Below, piece by piece: positions 1 through 7,667 of a stretch of 64,000 bases of DNA. Source of the DNA: Nocardioides massiliensis (GTDB taxonomy: Bacteria > Actinomycetota > Actinomycetes > Propionibacteriales > Nocardioidaceae); assembly GCF_030811215.1 (NCBI RefSeq), contig NZ_JAUSQM010000001.1, positions 1,922,001 to 1,986,000 on the forward strand, given 5' to 3'. The notes beneath the pieces were generated by a model. The model ran no database searches. It was not told the origin of the DNA and saw only the letters and a program-made list of their open reading frames with translations. How positions within the stretch are numbered: the stretch's first letter is position 1; each line of letters starts with the position of its first letter. The translations under genes were made by a program, and so were the position numbers.

Positions 1-851
1 TCGTGGCCCCGTCGGGTCCGGCGCGACCCGATCGGGTCGCGGCGGGCGTCGAGGTGCTGGAGTCGTGGGGGCTGCGCGTGCAGCTCGCCGAGGGTGTGGG
101 ACGCAGGGGTCCGATGCGCTACCTCTCGGCCGCGGACGAGCAACGCGCCGCCGACCTGCAGCAGGCGTGGTGCGACCCCGAGGTGTCGGCTGTGTGGGCG
201 ACGCGGGGAGGCTATGGCGCGCAGCGCCTGCTCGACCTGCTCGACATCCCCGTGATGGCGGCGGCCGAGCCGCGCCTGCTGGTCGGCTACTCCGACGTCA
301 CCGCGCTGCACCGCGCGGTCGGCACCCGCCTCGGTGTCGCGAGCCTCCACGGACCCGGTGTCGCTGCCCTCGGAGACCTGTCGGAGTCCGCTCGTGCGCG
401 GCTGCGCAGCGTCGTGCTGGACGGGGGAGCGACGGAGCTCGCGGGACGGTGGCTGGTGCCGGCGCCGGCTGCGGTGGCCGGCCCGTTGGTGGGCGGCAAC
501 CTCGCGGTCCTGGCCGCGGCGGTGGGCACGCCGGAGGCCGGCTCGGCGCGCGGGGCGGTTGCCCTGCTCGAGGACGTCAACGAGCCGCCCTACAAGATCG
601 ACCGGCTGCTCACCCAGCTGCTCCGCTCGGGGTGGTTCCGGGGTGTGCGGGCGGTCGTGTGCGGCGGCTTCACCCGGTGCGGGGATCCGGCGGACGTGGA
701 GTCGGTGCTGCGCGACCGGCTCGTGGATCTCGGCGTTCCGATCGTCGTCGGGCTGCCGATCGGGCATGGTGAGGAGAACGCGCCGGTGCTGCTGGGGGCG
801 CGCGCCGAGGTGCGGGTCGACGCCACCGTGCGGGTCGTGGGCCTGCGCTGA
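1..851 (+). CDS. LD-carboxypeptidase (peptidase S66), 5'-truncated
   Basis: This is a serine peptidase of the S66 family, which trims the terminal D-amino acid from LD-linked muropeptides during cell-wall recycling. The frame is open to the window edge and begins with APSGP, which in the family follows a few N-terminal residues, so the true start probably lies just outside. The nucleophile motif GYSD and the later ED..EPPYKIDR and GHGEENAPVLLG segments supply the expected Ser, Glu and His. About 282 residues are visible, close to the usual 300. It ends 8 bp from the stop of the convergent cyclase-like gene. Confidence 0.88.
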   Translation, partial: VAPSGPARPDRVAAGVEVLESWGLRVQLAEGVGRRGPMRYLSAADEQRAADLQQAWCDPEVSAVWATRGGYGAQRLLDLLDIPVMAAAEPRLLVGYSDVTALHRAVGTRLGVASLHGPGVAALGDLSESARARLRSVVLDGGATELAGRWLVPAPAAVAGPLVGGNLAVLAAAVGTPEAGSARGAVALLEDVNEPPYKIDRLLTQLLRSGWFRGVRAVVCGGFTRCGDPADVESVLRDRLVDLGVPIVVGLPIGHGEENAPVLLGARAEVRVDATVRVVGLR

Positions 852-859
852 TCCTGCGG

Positions 860-1918
860 CTACTCGGCCCGCAGCGGCGAGGCGTCGACGGCGTCCGGAC
901 CGTGCCCCCGGCGTACGACCTCTGCCCGTGCGCGGTCGATCCCGCCGTGCTCGAGCGCGGCCACGTCGGAGGTGTCCTCCCACACGATGCGGCCGCAGCG
1001 TCGCACCGTGACGTGCAGCGTGGCACCGAGGTGCTCGATGGCCCCGGGGACGTTGCGCCGCGCGGCCGGCAGCGGGACCGGGAGTACGTGGGCGCAGGCG
1101 AGGTCACCGGTGCCCTCGATGTCGACGGCCCACTGGGCGCTGCGTCCGTGGAGGACCCAACGCTCGTCGGTGACGTCGGCGCGCACCGGCGAGACGACGG
1201 GGTCACCGAGCCGGATCAGCCGGCCGTTCGGGAGGAGGACGACGACGGCGGTGACGGTGGTGCGCAGTGGGCCGGCCGTGACCTGGCCGCCGGCGAACGC
1301 GACGCACGCACCGCGATCGCCGAAGCCGTGCGCCTGACCCCACCACCAGGAGTCGGGGAAGCCCTCCTTGCCCCAGTTCTTCTCGCCGTAGACCGACCAA
1401 CCCTCGAGGTCCCAGGTCTCCGAGCCGACGACGGCCTGGCCGTGCGCGGTGCCGCCCAGGAGCCACGGGTGCCAGTACTGATTGAGGCCAGGGATCATCT
1501 GCGCCACGCTCGACCCGCCGACGCTGCGCCGTGACCAGGGCACCGGGGCGCTGATCGTCGCCTCGATCCTGGCGTCGGGACCGAGGTCGACGTCCAGATG
1601 GTCCGCGGTCCCGCGGAACGCATCGCCGGCGTACGCCCCGAGATGGTCGGGGTCGGCCTCGCCGACGGGGTGGGCGACGGTGCGGAGGAAGCCGTGCGGG
1701 TGGGCGGCGACACCGAGGGTCGACCAGTGGCCGTCGGCCGCGCGGTTGACGCCGTTGAGCGCGATCAGCACGCGTCCCGAGGACGGGTCGGTGAAGCGCC
1801 AGAAATACCCCTCCATCGCCACGCCGTGCGCGGGCAGGGGGTCGCCGAAGAACCCGTCGGCGCCGGTGGCGCGGTACGCCGTACGCACGGGTGCGAGCGC
1901 GTCGCGCAGCCTGATCAT
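860..1918 (-). CDS. Tocopherol cyclase-like protein
   Basis: A protein of about 352 residues resembling the tocopherol cyclase-like family: Trp-rich segments GYFWRFTDPSSGR, QYWHPWLLGG, YGEKNWG and SWWWGQAHGF alternate with beta-strand-like stretches, as in a lipocalin-type barrel that would hold a lipid. Actinobacteria do not make tocopherol, so the substrate is unknown. The ATG overlaps the stop of the upstream membrane-protein gene by four bases (ATGA, 1915-1918), so the two are probably translated together. The family call comes from overall character rather than from a catalytic motif. Confidence 0.75.
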   Translation of the reverse strand: MIRLRDALAPVRTAYRATGADGFFGDPLPAHGVAMEGYFWRFTDPSSGRVLIALNGVNRAADGHWSTLGVAAHPHGFLRTVAHPVGEADPDHLGAYAGDAFRGTADHLDVDLGPDARIEATISAPVPWSRRSVGGSSVAQMIPGLNQYWHPWLLGGTAHGQAVVGSETWDLEGWSVYGEKNWGKEGFPDSWWWGQAHGFGDRGACVAFAGGQVTAGPLRTTVTAVVVLLPNGRLIRLGDPVVSPVRADVTDERWVLHGRSAQWAVDIEGTGDLACAHVLPVPLPAARRNVPGAIEHLGATLHVTVRRCGRIVWEDTSDVAALEHGGIDRARAEVVRRGHGPDAVDASPLRAE

Positions 1919-2472
1919 CGCTGACCCGTCGCAGAGATGTGGATTCCTGCCTCGAACCCGTCGTCGGTGGCGCCGGCGAGTCCTCCCAGCGCGCCGACCA
2001 GGACCCCGACCGCGACGAGGTGGGTGATGGATGGTCTGTTCGCTGCGGGCTTGTTGTTGCGGTGCCAGGCGAACCACGCGGACTGGTGGAACCGCCAGAG
2101 AGCCACCAGGCAGACGACGGTCGTGAGGAGGGCCGCCGGGAGGAGGACGCTCTCCCGGTCCTCGAGCGCACCGCCGTCGAGGTGCTCGATCAGGGCGACT
2201 GTCTCGGCGAGCGCGCTCAACCCGAGCACGATCCAGGCGAGCACGAGCCGGATCGTCCGCGCCCGCACGACGCCGGCGGAGACGAAGCCGAGGAGCAGCA
2301 TTCCCAGCAGGACCGAGCCGATGATCGAGACCTCGTTGTCGGAGCGCACGCCTCGATCGAGAAGGAGCACGAGCTGGCCCGCGAGCGATGCCCAGGCCAC
2401 CACCCAGATCGAACGCGGAAGCGCAGGGGTGGGGCCGGCCCACGTGTAGTCCTGGGAGTCTCGCACCGGCAC
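1915..2472 (-). CDS. Integral membrane protein, five predicted TM segments
   Basis: I do not recognise the family. The 185-residue product has about five hydrophobic segments (beginning SIWVVAWASLAGQLVLLL, VSIIGSVLLGMLLLGF, IRLVLAWIVLGL, VLLPAALLTTVVCLVAL and ITHLVAVGVLVGAL) with a basic loop between the fourth and fifth. The start is taken as GTG at 2472; a second GTG six bases downstream is possible. It is the first gene of a coupled pair with the tocopherol-cyclase-like gene, which suggests a shared role in membrane or lipid handling. It is divergent from the HNH gene, with 81 bp between. Confidence 0.65.
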   Translation of the reverse strand: MPVRDSQDYTWAGPTPALPRSIWVVAWASLAGQLVLLLDRGVRSDNEVSIIGSVLLGMLLLGFVSAGVVRARTIRLVLAWIVLGLSALAETVALIEHLDGGALEDRESVLLPAALLTTVVCLVALWRFHQSAWFAWHRNNKPAANRPSITHLVAVGVLVGALGGLAGATDDGFEAGIHISATGQR

Positions 2473-2553
2473 ATCCTGGCACCTCGGCGCTGCCGTGACG
2501 TGCGGATCGTTGTGCGGACGGTCGTTGTCGGTGCCGTCTGGTTGAGTCCGGGT

Positions 2554-3891
2554 ATGGCAGAGATCTCGGGTGGCCAGGTCATGGATCGGGGCGGGGCGCA
2601 GCGTCCTTCGCATCCGGTGCTGACCTGTGTCTCGCGGGTGCGCGCAGCACTTGATGAGGTCGCCGATATTGATCCGTTGTTCGCCACCACCGAGGCCAAG
2701 AAGGCCATGCTCACCGAGCTGACGGAGCTCGCTGACCGGGTGGTGGCGTTGCGCAACGAGGTGTTGGCGGCTGCCGATGATGTTGCCGCTGACACCGCTG
2801 CTCGGCGTACGGCGAACTGGGTGGCCGATGTCACCCGCGAGCACCCCGGACGTGTCGCGCATGCTCAGGACCTCGGCGAGGCGCTGCGGGTCCGCTACCA
2901 GGTGCTGGGTGCAGCCGTACGCGACGGACGAGTCCGCATGAGCCAGGCCGAGATCATCGTCAAAGCCCTCGACAAAGCACCACCCTCCGCTCCGCGCGAG
3001 CTCCGCAGACGGGCCGAGACCGACCTGGTCGAGCTCGCACAGAAGTGGGGACCCAAAGCACTCACCCGCCTCGCCGACCGCGTCTGGTCCCACCTCGATC
3101 CCGAAGGGTTCGCCGACCACGAGCGCGAACAGCTCGAGAAGGAGCTCCGCGAGGCCGAAGCGCAGACAAAGATGACGATCCGCCACCGCGGGGATGGCAC
3201 CGCCGACATCACCGCGCGGATCCCGCGGCACTACGCCAAGCGGCTGCGCGGCTACCTGGAGGCGTTCACCGCACCCCGCCGCGAGACCGCCCTCACCGAG
3301 GCCCTCAAGGCCAACGGCACAAGCATCTTCGGCATCGAATCCGTCGCCACCACCGACGAGGCCACCGGGGCGAAGCTGTCGCACGAGCGGGTGCTGGGTG
3401 AGGCGTTCTGTGCGTTCCTCGACGCCTACGACCCCAACAAGCTCCCCCAGCACGGCGGGATGGCCACCACCATCATCGTGCGCATCGATCTCGACGACCT
3501 GCGCGATGGACTCGGCGCCGGGTTGCTCCCGGATGACGGCACGATCCCGGTCTCCGAGGTCCGCCGCTACGCCTGCACCGCCGGGATCGTCCCCGCGGTG
3601 CTGGACGGCGAGGGCGAGGTCCTCGACCTGGGTCGCACCCAGCGGCTGTTCTCCGCCGCGCAACGCAAGGCACTCGCGTTGAAATACCCCACCTGCGCCG
3701 CGCAGGGATGCACGATCCCCGCCCGCTGGTGCGAAGCACATCACGCCGGAGACCCCTGGTGCGAGGGCGGCCGCACCGACCTCGACGACGGGGTGCTCTT
3801 GTGCTCCTGGCACCACCACCGCGTCCACGACCCCACGTACGACAACACCCGCCACGCCGATGGCTCCTACCGGTTCCACAGACGCACATAG
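2554..3891 (+). CDS. DUF222 / HNH endonuclease domain protein (13E12-like)
   Basis: A 445-residue member of the actinobacterial DUF222-HNH (13E12 repeat) family, often present in many copies per genome. The N-terminal two thirds is the helical DUF222 region. The C-terminal HNH nuclease signature is visible as CEAHH, then LLCSWHHHRVHD, with Cys residues in TCAAQGCTIP likely helping to bind metal. Start taken at ATG 2554; ATG 2581 is an alternative. Family members are thought to be mobile or repeated sequences, but no terminal repeats were seen here. Cellular role unknown. Confidence 0.88.
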   Translation: MAEISGGQVMDRGGAQRPSHPVLTCVSRVRAALDEVADIDPLFATTEAKKAMLTELTELADRVVALRNEVLAAADDVAADTAARRTANWVADVTREHPGRVAHAQDLGEALRVRYQVLGAAVRDGRVRMSQAEIIVKALDKAPPSAPRELRRRAETDLVELAQKWGPKALTRLADRVWSHLDPEGFADHEREQLEKELREAEAQTKMTIRHRGDGTADITARIPRHYAKRLRGYLEAFTAPRRETALTEALKANGTSIFGIESVATTDEATGAKLSHERVLGEAFCAFLDAYDPNKLPQHGGMATTIIVRIDLDDLRDGLGAGLLPDDGTIPVSEVRRYACTAGIVPAVLDGEGEVLDLGRTQRLFSAAQRKALALKYPTCAAQGCTIPARWCEAHHAGDPWCEGGRTDLDDGVLLCSWHHHRVHDPTYDNTRHADGSYRFHRRT

Positions 3892-3963
3892 ACCGCGCAC
3901 CGACGACGAAGCCAGGCAACTGTTCGCAGGGACGACGCGCCCGCGCGGGCGTAGCGTGCTCGC

Positions 3964-4395
3964 ATGGTCACCAGGATCGACAACGTCGGGATCGCCGTGC
4001 GGGACATCGAGGCTGCCCTCGCGTTCTTCACCGATCTCGGCCTGACCGTGCTCGGGCGGGCGACCGTGAGCGGCGCGTGGTCCGATACCGCGGTCGGGCT
4101 CGACGGCAACCACGCCAAGGTCGCGATGCTGGAGGCACCCGGTGGCGGCCGCGTGGAGCTCTTCGAGTACCTCCACCCCGCCCCGATCGAGACCGAGCCC
4201 ACGCGGCCCAACGAGATCGGCATGCACCGTGTCGCGCTCGCCGTCGACGACATCGACGAGGCGCTCGCGATCGCGGCCCGGCACGGGTGTCACCCGTTGC
4301 GCGGTGTGGCGACCTACGAGGACGCCTACAAGCTGACCTACGTGCGTGGTCCGAGCGGGATCATCGTGATGCTCGCGCAGGAGCTGAAGGGTTGA
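3964..4395 (+). CDS. VOC (glyoxalase/bleomycin resistance) family protein
   Basis: A 143-residue vicinal-oxygen-chelate protein of methylmalonyl-CoA epimerase or glyoxalase I type. Two beta-alpha-beta-beta-beta modules can be seen, one starting IDNVGIAVRDIEAALAFF and the other MHRVALAVDDIDEALAIA, with metal-ligand candidates His or Asp at the start of each and Glu in RVELFEY. The substrate cannot be told. A TAGCGT box at 3952-3957 stands six bases before the ATG with no Shine-Dalgarno, so translation is probably leaderless. Its 3' end overlaps the convergent HD-GrpB gene by 35 bp. Confidence 0.85.
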   Translation: MVTRIDNVGIAVRDIEAALAFFTDLGLTVLGRATVSGAWSDTAVGLDGNHAKVAMLEAPGGGRVELFEYLHPAPIETEPTRPNEIGMHRVALAVDDIDEALAIAARHGCHPLRGVATYEDAYKLTYVRGPSGIIVMLAQELKG

Positions 4396-5566
4396 GCGCT
4401 GCACCCAGGCGCGGATCCGCGCGGAAGATCCGCTCGTAGATGCTGCGCACGACCTCCTGCTTGCGCCGGTTGTAGTCCATGACGTGCTCGTCATCACCGG
4501 TCGCATCGGCGGCGGCGAGCTTGGCGGCGGCATACAACTCGCGGTCCTCGGCGTGCCCGCGAAGGTGGTCGCGGAACAGCCGGTGCCGGACCACCTCGGG
4601 AGAGTCCGGGCCGAAGACGTGGATGTTGGCGGCGGGGTCGGTGCCCCGGAACACGCGATGCTCGTGCCAGCCGGGCTCGCGCAGGACGAAGAGGAAACCC
4701 GCCTCGCGCAAGGGCTCTGCATAGGCGGCCTCGTCGGCCGGGTCGGGCACGACGAGATCGACGTCGATGACGGGCTTCGCCGGCAGCGGGACCGACGTGG
4801 AGCCCACGTGCTCGATCGCGAGCACGAGCGGTCCGAGCGCCGTACGGACACGGGACTCGAGCTCGGCGTAGGCGCTCGCCCAGCCAGGGTCGACGTCGAC
4901 GACATCCGGCTGCCCCGGCGTGAAGCCGTCGACATCGACGAACTCCACCGGGCCGTTGCCACCGGTCTCCCAGTCCCGCACGATCGCCAGCGCACCGAGC
5001 TCGTCCGCGAGGTTCGCTCGGGCAGTCGGCTCCCAGGTGCGCGCCGTGGGGGTGTGGAAGAGCCGAGGACGCGCCAACAGGTCGGCCAGCACCTGGCTTC
5101 GTCCGCGGATGAAGTCCTGGTCGGGGACGTGGGCGTAGTCGCGTCGTACGCCGCGGCGGTAGTCCAGATAGCGCTGGGGTGCCGCGGCCAGGATCGCGAG
5201 GTCGGCGTCGACCAGGACCTGCCCAGACAGGTCGGCCTCGGCCGGAGCGTGCGTTGCCGTGAGGCGGACGAGCCGCGCGGTCTCGGCGACGGTCGCCGGA
5301 TCGACGACCGACGCGAGCGCCTCCTCGGCGAGGGCCGCCGAGGCTTCTTCGTCCTCGCCTGGGGCGCCGTCGTAGACGGCATCGTGGAACCACGCGGCCA
5401 ACCGGACGGCGTCCGGATCCGCGACGGGGTGCGCGGCGAGGAGCTCCTCGATGCGCGCGAGGACCTCCGTCAGGTGCGTGGTGTCGTGGTAGCCCCGCGC
5501 GGGGTCGGCGTACGCCGCGAGCAGCCGGTCCCGGACCTCCGGTTGGGAAGGCAGCGGCCAGTGCAC
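4361..5566 (-). CDS. HD-domain / GrpB (UPF0157) fusion protein
   Basis: A 401-residue two-domain protein. Residues 1-200 look like a predicted HD phosphohydrolase-type domain (HDTTHL near 27 and WFHD at 59-62, with later Asp in LVDADLAILA). Residues from about 225 are GrpB-like, a minimal nucleotidyltransferase fold with the signature HVGSTSVP...KPVIDVDLVV. Fusing a hydrolase to a transferase suggests opposing reactions on one substrate, but neither is known. It lies 7 bp downstream of the MpaB-like gene on the same strand and is probably cotranscribed with it. Its 3' end overlaps the convergent VOC gene by 35 bp. Confidence 0.85.
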   Translation of the reverse strand: MHWPLPSQPEVRDRLLAAYADPARGYHDTTHLTEVLARIEELLAAHPVADPDAVRLAAWFHDAVYDGAPGEDEEASAALAEEALASVVDPATVAETARLVRLTATHAPAEADLSGQVLVDADLAILAAAPQRYLDYRRGVRRDYAHVPDQDFIRGRSQVLADLLARPRLFHTPTARTWEPTARANLADELGALAIVRDWETGGNGPVEFVDVDGFTPGQPDVVDVDPGWASAYAELESRVRTALGPLVLAIEHVGSTSVPLPAKPVIDVDLVVPDPADEAAYAEPLREAGFLFVLREPGWHEHRVFRGTDPAANIHVFGPDSPEVVRHRLFRDHLRGHAEDRELYAAAKLAAADATGDDEHVMDYNRRKQEVVRSIYERIFRADPRLGAALNPSAPARASR

Positions 5567-5573
5567 GAGCGAC

Positions 5574-6449
5574 TCAGGAAGCGGTACGGCGTTGGGCGTT
5601 GCCCGGCGCCATCGCCCAGCGGATCGTGCCGGTGGCGGCGGCGCCCAGGGCGCGCACCACGGTGTGCTCGGCGACCGGGAGGTAGGGCAGGCGTAACGGC
5701 CACCGGGTCCAGCGCGGCATCAACCCGACGGCGGCGGCGACCAGCACGCCGTACGCCGGGCGGGCGGCGAGGGGGAGCGGCGGGCGGAAGAGGAGGTAGG
5801 AGACGGCCTCACGCGCGTACGCCGTCGAGGCGAGCTCGGGGCGGTAGGCATCGAGGACCTGCGCGAGCTCCGCCTCGGTGGTGGGCGGCGCGATGACGCC
5901 GAGACGACGCGCGACCTCGGCGGTCTGCGCGACGTAGGTGTCGCGCTCGGCCTGGTCGAGCGGCTTCGCGCCATAGGTCTGGTGGGCGCGCAGGAAGCTG
6001 TCGATCTCCGCAGCGTGGACCCACGCGAGCAGGTGCGGGTCGTCGGCGCGGTACGGCGTCCCGTCCGGCATCGTGCCGGTGATCGAGCGGTGGATACGGT
6101 TGATCATCGCGACGGTCCGTTCGGCGTCGGCCGCGGTGCCGAAGGTGGTGACGGCGATGAAGGAGCTGGTGCGCGCAAGCCGGCCCCACATGTCGCCGCG
6201 GTAGCCGGAGTGCTCACCGACCGCGGTCATCGCGGCCGGATGCAGCGACTGCAGCAGGAGCGCGCGGATCCCGCCGACGAACATCGACGCATCACCGTGC
6301 ACCCGGGTGATCGGGCTGCCGGCCTCGAACCAGCGCGGCCCCGGGGTGCCGTGGATGCGCTCGGCCTTCTGTGGCCCGTCGGGCCCGGCGACGCGGAGGA
6401 ACAACGCCTCGCCGAGGCGGGTGCGGGCCGGCTCCAGGAGGGTGCTCAT
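5574..6449 (-). CDS. MpaB/rubber-oxygenase-like protein (DUF2236)
   Basis: A 291-residue member of the DUF2236 family, related to the latex-clearing and MpaB oxygenases that use a b-type heme. Typical landmarks are the N-terminal GDASMFVGGIRALLLQSLHP, then GYRGDMWGRL and the conserved His in LLAWVHAAEIDSF. The start is ATG 6449; no in-frame ATG lies close upstream. It is divergent from the AurF-type oxygenase gene, with a shared 124-bp control region containing a palindrome, so both are probably regulated together. The HD-GrpB gene follows. Confidence 0.85.
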   Translation of the reverse strand: MSTLLEPARTRLGEALFLRVAGPDGPQKAERIHGTPGPRWFEAGSPITRVHGDASMFVGGIRALLLQSLHPAAMTAVGEHSGYRGDMWGRLARTSSFIAVTTFGTAADAERTVAMINRIHRSITGTMPDGTPYRADDPHLLAWVHAAEIDSFLRAHQTYGAKPLDQAERDTYVAQTAEVARRLGVIAPPTTEAELAQVLDAYRPELASTAYAREAVSYLLFRPPLPLAARPAYGVLVAAAVGLMPRWTRWPLRLPYLPVAEHTVVRALGAAATGTIRWAMAPGNAQRRTAS

Positions 6450-6470
6450 GGATCCAGCATGCCCGAACCA

Positions 6471-6493
6471 ATGTGACACGATGAATGTTACAT
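6471..6493. promoter_or_regulatory. Inverted repeat between divergent oxygenase genes
   Basis: The arms ATGTGACA (6471-6478) and TGTTACAT (6486-6493) match in seven of eight positions around a 7-bp spacer. The repeat sits between the MpaB-like gene (start 6449, minus) and the AurF-like gene (start 6574, plus), immediately upstream of a TTGACA -35 box at 6499-6504. Position and symmetry suggest a regulator binding site, possibly for the TetR encoded at 9398. That link is inference. Confidence 0.55.
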
Positions 6494-6498
6494 AGGCA

Positions 6499-6527
6499 TT
6501 GACACGGTTCTCGGCGGGTACGACGAT
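6499..6527 (+). promoter_or_regulatory. Probable promoter of the AurF operon
   Basis: A perfect TTGACA -35 hexamer (6499-6504) is followed 17 bases later by GACGAT (6522-6527), a weak -10 match. A Shine-Dalgarno (AGAGGAG, 6561-6567) then precedes the ATG at 6574. The -10 assignment is uncertain. Confidence 0.45.
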
Positions 6528-6573
6528 TGGGTGAACCCGCCGTCGATGACGGCCTCGAGCAGAGGAGTTGAGC

Positions 6574-7632
6574 ATGGTCGCCGAGATCGCTCCCGAGCGC
6601 ACCCGTCCCATGTCCAGTGCCATGTCTGTGGTGGACGAGATCGACCTGGACGCCCCGGAGATCCCCGAGGGCCTGTCCGACGAGGAGTACCGCGCCGTCC
6701 TCCACCGGCTCTCCGTGGCGTCGGTCGAGCGCAAGTTCGACGCGTTCGCCGACATCGACTGGGACCACCCCGACTTCGAGGTCAAGCACGACGACCCGCG
6801 CTGGGTCCTGCCGATGGCCGACCCGCTCGGCCGTTCGGAGTGGTACCGCTCCCAGCCGCAGGACAAGCAGATCGCGATGGGGCTGTGGCGTCAGGCCAAC
6901 GTCTTCCGCGTGGGCTGGCAGTTCGAAAACATCCTGATCCGCGGGATCATGCAGCACGTCTTCAGCCTGCCGATCCACAGCCCGGAGTACCGCTACCTCA
7001 TGCACGAGGCGACGGAGGAGTGCCACCACACGCAGATGTTCCAAGAGGCGGTGAACCGGATCGGCATCAACGTGCCGGGCATGCCGTTGTGGATCCGCGC
7101 GCTCAGCCCGACGTTCTCGCTGTTCGCCAACCGCTTCCCGGTGGTGTTCTTCAGCGGCGTGCTCGCCGGTGAGGAGCCCATCGACCACGTGCAGAAGGCG
7201 ATCCTGCGCGGTCGCGAGGAACTGCACCCGATGATGGGGCGGATCATGGAGATCCACGTCGCCGAGGAGGCGCGCCACATCTCCTTCGCCCACGAATACA
7301 TCAAGCGCATGTCGCCGCGCCTGAAGAAGCGTCAGCGCTTCATCGTCTCGCTGATCTACCCCGTGCTGATGCGCATCCTGGGCGATGCGATCCTCGTGCC
7401 GCCGAAGGAGTTCCGTCGCGAGTTCGACATCCCCGACTCCGTCATCAAGGAGCTCTACTGGGATGCGCCGGAGTCGCGCAAGATGCTCAGCGACGTCTTC
7501 GCCGACGTGCGTGCGCTGGCGGAGGACGCCGGGCTGATGAACCCGGTCGCCCGTCGCTGGTGGCGCTTCTTGAAGATGGACGGTCGCCCCGCGCGCTTCC
7601 GCAGCGAGCCGCCCGTCCAGTTCGCCGCCTGA
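6574..7632 (+). CDS. AurF-type diiron oxygenase
   Basis: A 352-residue protein of the p-aminobenzoate N-oxygenase (AurF/CmlI) family, non-heme diiron enzymes that oxidise amines and related substrates. Iron-ligand motifs are visible: HEATEECHHTQMF in the middle and EIHVAEEARHISFAHEYI further on. The start is ATG 6574 because AGAGGAG stands seven bases before it; a TTG six bases upstream is less likely. The reductase gene follows after 35 bp, giving an oxygenase plus electron donor, as in the Rv0885-Rv0886 (fprB) pair of Mycobacterium tuberculosis. The substrate is unknown. Confidence 0.88.
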   Translation: MVAEIAPERTRPMSSAMSVVDEIDLDAPEIPEGLSDEEYRAVLHRLSVASVERKFDAFADIDWDHPDFEVKHDDPRWVLPMADPLGRSEWYRSQPQDKQIAMGLWRQANVFRVGWQFENILIRGIMQHVFSLPIHSPEYRYLMHEATEECHHTQMFQEAVNRIGINVPGMPLWIRALSPTFSLFANRFPVVFFSGVLAGEEPIDHVQKAILRGREELHPMMGRIMEIHVAEEARHISFAHEYIKRMSPRLKKRQRFIVSLIYPVLMRILGDAILVPPKEFRREFDIPDSVIKELYWDAPESRKMLSDVFADVRALAEDAGLMNPVARRWWRFLKMDGRPARFRSEPPVQFAA

Positions 7633-7667
7633 CGCCGTGCGCGTCCCCTGAGTCGAGTCGAGTCCCC

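Noticed and set aside
2554-3891. HNH protein as part of a defence island or insertion element
   Set aside because: No terminal inverted repeats, target duplications or defence genes around it. 13E12-like genes are common singletons in actinobacteria.
1915-5382. A 1155-codon open frame on the minus strand
   Set aside because: Only its last 185 codons make a sensible protein (the membrane protein). The rest runs antisense to the HNH and VOC genes with biased, low-complexity residues, an effect of high GC.
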